From the NCBI GenBank assembly GCA_964642315.1, contig CAZXOG010000009.1, forward strand, positions 1 to 9,285: a stretch of 9,285 nt of DNA. The letters are read 5' to 3'. This document shows, in pieces, positions 5,071-9,285 of this stretch. The notes under the pieces are model-generated. The model was not told the DNA's origin and did not search any database. It was given only the letters and a program-made list of their open reading frames with translations. A program made the translations under genes and the position numbers. The first letter of the stretch is position 1. Every line of letters begins with the position of its first letter. Source of the DNA: JAGVDM01 sp964642315 (lineage in GTDB: Bacteria > Patescibacteriota > Gracilibacteria > Peribacterales > Peribacteraceae).

Positions 5071-6699
5071 ATGGAAACGCCGGAAACACACCGTGACTCC
5101 GCACGGGCCGCACTCGATATGGCCTCCGTGCTCGTCACGAAGATCGGCGGCGAGAACGCCGCGGACCTGCGCGGGAACTTCCGCACGATCGAGGCACGCC
5201 GGGCGGAGGGGAAGAAACAGATCCTCGCCATCTCCGCGCTCCGCAGCACTGATCCCCAGTGGAGCCCGTACGCGCACCCCGACGTCGCGGACAGGGATTC
5301 GCTCGGGCGGGTGAAGCAGGGATTCAACACCACCTCGCACCTGATCGCGCTCGCGAGAGCCGCAGAGCGCGGCGACGGGGAACAGACGGAAGACCTCCTG
5401 CAGCGGGTGCGGCACTTCACCCGCGATATCGTGGAACGGCAGCTCGTGGAGGAGGGCTGGAACGGGGAAGCGGTCGGACGGCTGCACGCGGTGATTGACC
5501 GCACGGTGAACGCCCTGCGCTGCCGGCTAACGCAGGATGGCGAATGCGAAGTGTTGGAGCTCGGCCAAGACTGGGTGCTGCGGGACGGGAGAGGCTACCC
5601 CTCCTTAACCGGCCTCGGCGAAACCCTCGCGCAGGAAATCTACAGCGAGTACCTCGCGCTCAAGCACTCCCCGGCGCAGGCGCTCCGGTTCGACGGCGCG
5701 GCGGAGGAAGCCTTCGGCGAAAACCCGCGCGAGGTTGCGGAGAACGAGGATCGCACGAATGCGGCAATCGCCACGCTGCGCGGAAGGGCGCGGGAGCAGC
5801 TCCGGGCACTCCTGCCGGATGCGGATGTGCTCATCGCCGGCGGCTACCTGCCGGTGCTCGGCGGCCAGCGCGGCTACAGCGACAAGACGGGTGCGCTCCT
5901 CACGCAGGCCGCGCAGGATGCCGGCGAGCGCACCGCGTACATCGTCGAGAAGCAGGAGCCCATCAAGAGCGCGGACCCGCGCATCATCGGGGAACGGGCG
6001 CGCACAGTGGAGGAGATGACTTATGACCTCGCCATGGAGGCGTTCGGCAACGTCCACGGCGCGGACGGCGGCGTAGTCCACCCGCAGGCGCTCGCGATGC
6101 TTGCACACGCGGATATCGACACGTTCGTGCTCAACCCCGCACGCGCGACCGAGGGGAACATCACGCGCATCCACCGCTTCGCCCCGCAACCGCGGGGCGG
6201 AATCGAAATAGTGGCATCCCGCCGGATGCCCGTGGCAGTGCGCGTGCAATCCACCAAGATGTTCGGCAGGCCGGGGTTCCTGGAGCGGATGTCCGACTGG
6301 TTCGCGGAGCACGGCATCTCCATCGACCAGGTGTTCACCACCGAAGTGACGATCACCTTCACCTTTACGAACGGCGGGCTCAGGCCGGGGCAGATCGAGG
6401 AATTCCAAAACGCCATGCAGCAGGAATTTGCCGATGAGGAACTCGCGCTCGACGTGATCCGCAACAAAGCGCTCGTCTTCTGCCTGGGCAACGACCTCCG
6501 CGGCCTGCAACCGATCGCGGACGCGGTGCGGGGGATCGCGGAAGCCGGCATAGAGGACGTGGACTCCCTCGTGCGCAGCACGCGGCAGGTAATCGCGTTC
6601 ACGATCGACGAGTCACAGGCAGAAGCGGCGCTCACCGCGCTGCACCGCACGTGCATCGAGGAACGCGGCGGAGGCATCGCGAGGGACGAAGCCGCATGA
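5071..6699 (+). CDS. lysC: Aspartokinase (aspartate kinase) with C-terminal ACT domains
   Basis: The product is 542 residues. It would phosphorylate L-aspartate with ATP, the first step towards lysine, threonine, methionine and diaminopimelate. The amino-acid-kinase domain opens with V22-T-K24-I-G-G-E-N, matching the K-F-G-G-T/S start of the family with two changes. It goes on to G257-G-Y then R267-G-Y-S-D-K-T-G-A-L-L (267-277), the substrate/ATP loop, and K299-S-A-D-P-R-I, E314-E-M-T-Y and V336-H-P-Q-A, all in the family order. The C-terminal third (about 385-530) fits two ACT domains, which bind regulatory Lys or Thr. An insertion of helices between about 60 and 180 explains the extra length over the usual 400-460. 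The gene stands alone behind a Lys/Thr leader and attenuator. There is no SD, but a pyrimidine-rich stretch precedes the ATG. The symbol is by family only. Confidence 0.85.
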   Translation: METPETHRDSARAALDMASVLVTKIGGENAADLRGNFRTIEARRAEGKKQILAISALRSTDPQWSPYAHPDVADRDSLGRVKQGFNTTSHLIALARAAERGDGEQTEDLLQRVRHFTRDIVERQLVEEGWNGEAVGRLHAVIDRTVNALRCRLTQDGECEVLELGQDWVLRDGRGYPSLTGLGETLAQEIYSEYLALKHSPAQALRFDGAAEEAFGENPREVAENEDRTNAAIATLRGRAREQLRALLPDADVLIAGGYLPVLGGQRGYSDKTGALLTQAAQDAGERTAYIVEKQEPIKSADPRIIGERARTVEEMTYDLAMEAFGNVHGADGGVVHPQALAMLAHADIDTFVLNPARATEGNITRIHRFAPQPRGGIEIVASRRMPVAVRVQSTKMFGRPGFLERMSDWFAEHGISIDQVFTTEVTITFTFTNGGLRPGQIEEFQNAMQQEFADEELALDVIRNKALVFCLGNDLRGLQPIADAVRGIAEAGIEDVDSLVRSTRQVIAFTIDESQAEAALTALHRTCIEERGGGIARDEAA

Positions 6700-6714
6700 A
6701 GCGGGACATGCCAA

Positions 6715-6744
6715 CCCCCAGCCGAAGATCATTTCGGCTGGGGG
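6715..6744. terminator. Hairpin between the convergent aspartokinase and SDR genes
   Basis: CCCCCAGCCGAA (6715-6726) and its exact complement (6733-6744) form a 12-bp stem with a 6-nt loop, 15 nt after the aspartokinase stop and 37 nt after the SDR stop. It is symmetric and could serve both genes. Neither side has a T-tract, so it may be a Rho-dependent or transcript-end-stabilising structure rather than a classical intrinsic terminator. Confidence 0.6.
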
Positions 6745-6781
6745 CATGAGGGACAGTGGTGTCACGAGACCGGGACACGGA

Positions 6782-7693
6782 TCACATGCACATCGGGGTC
6801 CATCCGTTGTTCACGTCGATCGCCGCAGCCAGCTCCGGAGTGTTGATCGCGACGCACGCGACCTTCGCCACGGTGTCGGGATCGATGAGGTCCCCCGTGA
6901 GGGAGGCCTCCTTGATCCGGGTGAGGACATCTTTGTCCTTGATACCCAGGACCATGGGCGTCTCCGCGTAGCCGGGGTGCAGGATGTGCGTCCGGACTCC
7001 GTGGAACCGCCACTCGATCCGCGCGGTACGCACCGCGCTGTCGGACCCGCCCTTGGAGGCAGCGTAGGCCATCTGGCCATCGTTGCCCCAGCGGATCACG
7101 GAACCGAGGAAGATCGCCACGCCTTCCCACGGCTCCTGCGGCGTCCAGCGGCCTTTGCCCGCCGCGCGGCGCGCGGCGGCGATGCGGCCCGTCATCTCCA
7201 TGCCCCAGTAGAGGGGGGCGAGGAGATTGATCTCCAGGACCTTGCGGAACTCCTCCTCCGGGTAGAGGGAGAGCTCCCCGCTGTCCTTGTCGAGCCGTAC
7301 CGACCGGCAGTTGTGGCTGATACCGGCAGCCGCGACGAGGATGGCCGGGGGCTTGCCGCCCGCCGACATCTCGTCGAAGACGCGCCTGCGGAACGCCGCG
7401 TCGGTCACGTCGCCGGCGAAGGCGAGCGGTTCGCACCGCCGGAGCCTGTGGTCGAACCGGAGGCACGCGCGCACGCGTTCGGCCGTGCGCCGGAGTGCGC
7501 CCTCCTTGAGATCCACAAGCGCCACCGCCGAGGCCCCCAGGTAGCTGAGCCTCTCGGCGACCGCGGCACCGATGCCGCCGCCTGCGCCTGTCACAATGGC
7601 CCTCATGCCGTCGATGTAGTTGCCCGCGCCGTTCGTGGCAGCGGGAGACATTGCCGTCGTGGCAAACCAGTCCGTGTGGGACGGAGAACTCAT
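6782..7693 (-). CDS. Short-chain dehydrogenase/reductase (SDR family)
   Basis: The product is a 303-residue classical SDR, an NAD(P)-dependent oxidoreductase of unknown substrate. The nucleotide-binding motif is T35-G-A-G-G-G-I-G (35-42). D61 at the end of the second strand suggests NAD preference. A121-A-A-G replaces the usual N-N-A-G. The catalytic set is N156, S198 and Y210-A-A-S-K214, and H239-P-G-Y-A-E-T-P-M is the usual post-catalytic strand. Residues 1-29 are an extension before the usual SDR start at M30. The ATG at 7693 is nevertheless chosen because a strong SD (AAAGGAGA) lies 8 nt upstream, the only such site in the window. A small inverted repeat (ACGGT/ACCGT, 7711-7724) lies in the leader. 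The SD and AT-rich upstream DNA suggest a different origin from its neighbours. Confidence 0.88.
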   Translation of the reverse strand: MSSPSHTDWFATTAMSPAATNGAGNYIDGMRAIVTGAGGGIGAAVAERLSYLGASAVALVDLKEGALRRTAERVRACLRFDHRLRRCEPLAFAGDVTDAAFRRRVFDEMSAGGKPPAILVAAAGISHNCRSVRLDKDSGELSLYPEEEFRKVLEINLLAPLYWGMEMTGRIAAARRAAGKGRWTPQEPWEGVAIFLGSVIRWGNDGQMAYAASKGGSDSAVRTARIEWRFHGVRTHILHPGYAETPMVLGIKDKDVLTRIKEASLTGDLIDPDTVAKVACVAINTPELAAAIDVNNGWTPMCM

Positions 7694-7700
7694 TTCTTCC

Positions 7701-7708
7701 TCTCCTTT
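7701..7708 (-). promoter_or_regulatory. Strong Shine-Dalgarno site of the SDR gene
   Basis: AAAGGAGA on the minus strand ends 7-8 nt before the ATG at 7693, at the optimum spacing. It decides the start of the SDR gene. It is notable because no other complete gene here has a recognisable SD. Confidence 0.85.
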
Positions 7709-7805
7709 CTACGGTTTCCACCGTACTTCAAGAAAGAAACGCACGTTACGGATGAACTTTGCTGTGAAAGATCATCCCTCTAATAATGACAATCCCCTTG
7801 GGTTG

Positions 7806-7822
7806 AGTATTTGTCAAATACT
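7806..7822. promoter_or_regulatory. 17-bp perfect palindrome, probable operator
   Basis: AGTATTTG-T-CAAATACT is an exact 8+1+8 inverted repeat, 113 bp before the SDR start and 32 bp past the DUF5652 stop. On the minus strand it contains TTGACA (7818-7813), a possible -35 of the SDR promoter, although the matching -10 (GATTGT, 18 nt on) is weak. Its size and symmetry fit a dimeric repressor site; the regulator is unknown. Confidence 0.5.
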
Positions 7823-7854
7823 ACGTATAGCAACCAATCAGGCAGCAGGAACTC

Positions 7855-8100
7855 CTACTTCCTACCCTTCATCAGCTTGATGTACTCCTTGTTCGTGATG
7901 AGGAGGAAGATCCCCGGCAGGATGCCAATGGAATTGATGAGGAGCAGCGCAATGAACCACGCCAGCTTGCCCATCCGCGCCGCGCGCCACATGCCCCAGG
8001 ATTTGAGCACGGCATCGAGAATGGCGAGCGGAATGAGCAGCCACATGAACGCTGCGAGCTGCCCCATGAACATCTGTTCGTACTGGAAGGAAGGCATCAT
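7855..8100 (-). CDS. DUF5652-type small membrane protein
   Basis: The product is 81 residues with two transmembrane helices (about 14-34 and 45-68) and a short basic tail ending K-G-R-K. The core L29-D-A-V-L-K-S-W-G-M-W-R-A then K45-L-A-W-F-I-A-L-L-L-I-N (45-56) and G59-I-L-P-G-I matches the pattern I associate with DUF5652, a family common in CPR genomes and of unknown function. Two adjacent ATGs (8100 and 8097) are both possible starts. A TATACT box ends 6 nt before the first, so a leaderless mRNA could begin at either. It is divergent from the DUF2178-type gene; the 102-bp gap holds both promoters. Confidence 0.8.
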   Translation of the reverse strand: MMPSFQYEQMFMGQLAAFMWLLIPLAILDAVLKSWGMWRAARMGKLAWFIALLLINSIGILPGIFLLITNKEYIKLMKGRK

Positions 8101-8106
8101 GCGGTG

Positions 8107-8112
8107 AGTATA
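8107..8112 (-). promoter_or_regulatory. -10 box of the DUF5652-type gene, likely leaderless
   Basis: TATACT on the minus strand ends 6 nt before the ATG at 8100, repeating the arrangement at the metallopeptidase gene. The -35 position holds only a weak TTTTCC-like sequence. Confidence 0.5.
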
Positions 8113-8151
8113 CGTGTTTTCCGCGTTGCGGGAAAATCTGCGCTTCCCCGC

Positions 8152-8178
8152 TTGACCGGAGTGTTAGAAATATATAAC
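8152..8178 (+). promoter_or_regulatory. Promoter of the DUF2178-XRE pair
   Basis: TTGACC (8152-8157) is followed after 15 nt by TATAAC (8173-8178) in the AT-rich run ATATATAACAT; TAACAT at 8175-8180 gives the usual 17-nt spacing instead. Transcription would begin near 8185, leaving a short leader of about 17 nt before the ATG at 8202, with no SD. The regulator encoded downstream may act here. Confidence 0.6.
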
Positions 8179-8201
8179 ATACCGTCATCCCCCAATCAGC
8201 A

Positions 8202-8591
8202 ATGACCCTCAGGCACTACACCACTGCACGGCTCATCATCGCGGCAATGCTCGCAGCATTCATCGCATCCTCCGTCGTCCGCCGGGAGTTCTTCTGGCCC
8301 GTGGTCGCAATGGCCGTGGCCATGCTTGTGCTCCTCTTCCTGCGCCGCCGCGTGCGCGAGGTGATCGCGGACGAACGCGACTACGCCCTCGGCGGCACGG
8401 CCGCACGGTGGGCGATCCAGATCTTCTCGCTCATCGCCGTGGTGTGCATGTTCGCGCTCTTCGCGCTGCAGGAACGCCATGCAGCCTTCGCCACCGCGGC
8501 ATCCACCCTTGCGTACTCCACATGCGGCCTGATGTTCCTGTACTCAGCAATCTTCGGCGTGCTCCGCCGCCGCTCCCCCGCCCATGCGTAA
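8202..8591 (+). CDS. DUF2178-type membrane protein
   Basis: The product is 129 residues with four predicted membrane helices (about 9-26, 29-47, 70-89, 99-121). Between the second and third lies V51-R-E-V-I-A-D-E-R-D (51-60), followed by G64-G-T-A-A-R and Q73-I-F-S. This acidic/basic cytoplasmic loop is the mark of the DUF2178 family. Members are small membrane proteins of unknown function, very often encoded next to an XRE-type regulator, as here. The last 8 bases overlap the regulator gene, pointing to translational coupling. The ATG at 8202 is the first start after the promoter. Confidence 0.8.
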   Translation: MTLRHYTTARLIIAAMLAAFIASSVVRREFFWPVVAMAVAMLVLLFLRRRVREVIADERDYALGGTAARWAIQIFSLIAVVCMFALFALQERHAAFATAASTLAYSTCGLMFLYSAIFGVLRRRSPAHA

Positions 8592-8778
8592 CCGCATCCG
8601 AGAGCTGCGCATGCAGAAGGGCATGACACAGGAGAAACTGGCGAACGCCGTCGGCGTGCGACGGGAGACCATCGTCTTTCTGGAACAGGGGAAATACAAC
8701 CCCTCGCTGCTCCTTGCGCACAACACGGCAAGGACCCTCGGCATCGGGATTGATGAGTTGTTTGAGTTTGAGGAGTGA
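8584..8778 (+). CDS. Small XRE/Cro-type DNA-binding regulator
   Basis: The product is 64 residues and almost entirely one helix-turn-helix domain. M14-T-Q-E-K-L-A at 14-20 and the recognition helix R26-R-E-T-I-V-F-L-E-Q-G-K (26-37) are standard for the family, followed by N39-P-S and G53-I-G-I-D-E-L-F. It is of the minimal YozG/YdcN-like kind that acts as a dimer without a sensor domain. It starts inside the end of the DUF2178-type gene (ATGCGTAA) and so depends on the same mRNA. It probably controls its own operon, possibly with the membrane protein modulating it, as in other regulator/membrane-protein pairs; this last point is inference. No clear terminator follows. Confidence 0.9.
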   Translation: MRNRIRELRMQKGMTQEKLANAVGVRRETIVFLEQGKYNPSLLLAHNTARTLGIGIDELFEFEE

Positions 8779-8993
8779 GGGGGTGCAACCTCCAACACGC
8801 GAAAGGGAAATCCCAATTGGGAGGGAATCATGGAAAGTCATCGCGAAGACAGGCTCCGCCTGTCTGGAGCGATACCACTAAGGGAAAAGGATGTCCGTGA
8901 AGGAAAAACTGTAGGTTTGTCCTGCACGAGGATGGCAGGGGCTGCTGCAAAAAATCCGAACCGATCTGGGCTGTTAGCGGCGCGGCGGCTGCA
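8779..8993. other. Gap with no recognisable gene
   Basis: After the regulator stop I see no coding signal. The stretch holds a 12-bp palindrome (TCCCAATTGGGA, 8811-8822), the REP-like hairpin listed separately, and sequence that continues the frame of the recombinase remnant without family similarity. It looks like decayed mobile-element DNA. Confidence 0.5.
8841..8872. repeat. REP-like hairpin
   Basis: AGACAGGC (8847-8854) and GCCTGTCT (8858-8865) form a perfect 8-bp stem around TCC. Outer TCGC/GCGA arms (8841-8844, 8869-8872) extend it across a small interior loop. The TCGCGAAG...GGAGCGA outline resembles extragenic palindromic repeats that occur in many copies in bacterial genomes; copy number cannot be judged here. 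Confidence 0.5.
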
Positions 8994-9155
8994 AAACTTT
9001 GCGCGCCCAGCCGCACGCGCCGCCGCCGTTTTCCGGGCGATTTCAAGGCGTTCTTTTTCGGCATGTTCGGCCAGCTCCGAGAGCTGAGCCTCGATGGAGA
9101 GGACTTGTTTGTCCTCCGTATCCGTGGATTTACGGGCGTAGAGGAAGTACTTCAT
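8994..9155 (-). pseudogene. Truncated large serine recombinase (N-terminal remnant)
   Basis: From ATG 9155 the frame reads MKYFLYARKSTDTEDKQVLS and on through I21-E-A-Q-L-S-E-L-A-E-H-A-E. This is the standard N-terminus of a resolvase/invertase-type large serine recombinase, with R8 and the catalytic nucleophile S10 intact. After E38-I39 the match breaks: the expected segment before the G-R-P-x-F motif is shortened, and residues 40-54 (ending G50-R-A-K-F) look like its eroded version. Beyond that the frame stays open to 8838 but has no family character. Full-length enzymes have about 450-550 residues, so this is a dead remnant unable to catalyse integration or excision. Only the first 39 residues (down to 9039) are securely homologous. 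It lies near a tRNA end and repeats, as expected for an old integration site. Confidence 0.78.
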
Positions 9156-9219
9156 GGGGCGAACGGGAAGGGGGGAGAAATTTGCGTTTGGCCACCGGCA
9201 AAGGCTGCGCTGCGAAGCC

Positions 9220-9247
9220 AAAAAAGGCTGGCGCGTTCTGCGCCAGC
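9220..9247 (-). terminator. Intrinsic terminator downstream of the edge tRNA
   Basis: On the minus strand GCTGGCGC, loop AGAAC and GCGCCAGC (9247-9227) form a perfect 8-bp stem, followed by C and six T's (9225-9220). It would end a minus-strand transcript coming from beyond the right edge, 17 nt after the apparent tRNA 3' end, and lies upstream of the recombinase remnant. Confidence 0.85.
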
Positions 9248-9264
9248 GACCGCATTTTCGTGAT

Positions 9265-9285
9265 TGGCAGCCCCACGGGGAATCG
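9265..9285 (-). tRNA. 3' end of a tRNA gene (partial, runs off right edge)
   Basis: The minus strand reads CGATT-CCCCG-TGGGGCT-G-CCA. This fits the end of a T-loop (C56 G57 A58 plus two bases), the 3' strand of the T-stem, the 3' strand of a 7-bp acceptor stem, a G discriminator and an encoded CCA. A U72 with G73 occurs in bacterial tRNA-Trp, among others, but the isotype cannot be set without the rest. The intrinsic terminator just downstream supports the call. Only 21 bases are visible and no stem can be checked by pairing. Confidence 0.6.

Noticed and set aside
5605..6510. A 301-codon open frame on the minus strand opposite aspartokinase
   Set aside because: It is a shadow of the kinase gene without any family signature.
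6746..7783. A 345-codon open frame on the plus strand opposite the SDR gene
   Set aside because: The translation is low-complexity, rich in His/Arg/Gly; the minus-strand frame has the full SDR motif set and an SD.
1..9285. A CRISPR array or tandem direct repeats
   Set aside because: Reading through the window I found no regularly spaced direct repeats; repeats here are single inverted ones.
1..9285. UGA read as glycine, as in some CPR lineages
   Set aside because: The metallopeptidase, RlmI, aspartokinase, SDR and XRE genes all end at TGA exactly where their families end.

Overview
The window is GC-rich bacterial DNA read with the standard stop codons (TGA ends several complete families). 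I infer a Patescibacteria/CPR organism, most likely of the Peregrinibacteria/Peribacteria kind. The grounds are small genes in short transcription units, a DUF5652-type membrane protein, a minimal PF06262-type metallopeptidase, and a secreted CARDB-like protein with long Ser linkers. Almost no gene has a Shine-Dalgarno (SD) sequence. The lineage is an inference and no marker gene is present to prove it.

Layout, left half: the left edge holds the N-terminal nuclease part of a type IIG/ISP-like restriction-modification enzyme (minus strand, runs off the window). It is divergent from a small zinc metallopeptidase. A palindrome-rich gap (897-1010) follows, then a four-helix membrane protein. Convergent to that is a lipoprotein, and divergent from the lipoprotein is an RlmI-type rRNA methyltransferase. 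A near-consensus sigma-70 promoter then drives a secreted CARDB-like protein with a six-Cys tail, closed by a textbook intrinsic terminator.

Centre: the main find is in 4878-5071, just before an aspartokinase gene. An 18-codon ORF encodes a peptide in which codons 2-9 read K-K-A-T-K-K-T-T, and Lys and Thr are the end products of the pathway that aspartokinase opens. It is followed by an intrinsic terminator whose 5' arm can instead pair, over 13 base pairs, with a segment inside the leader ORF. This is the architecture of ribosome-mediated transcription attenuation (as in E. coli thr, trp and his leaders), here with a Lys/Thr leader peptide. Aspartokinase ends at a perfect 12-bp hairpin and is convergent with a short-chain dehydrogenase/reductase (SDR). 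The SDR is the only gene here with a strong SD, and it has a more AT-rich upstream region carrying a perfect 17-bp operator-like palindrome.

Right half: a DUF5652-type membrane protein (minus) is divergent from a DUF2178-type membrane protein that overlaps a small XRE-type regulator by 8 bp. The last 500 bases hold a REP-like hairpin, the decayed N-terminus of a large serine recombinase, a minus-strand terminator, and at the very edge what looks like the 3' end of a tRNA gene ending in CCA. This suggests an old integration site. Several starts lie 6-7 nt after a -10-like box, so leaderless mRNAs are likely.
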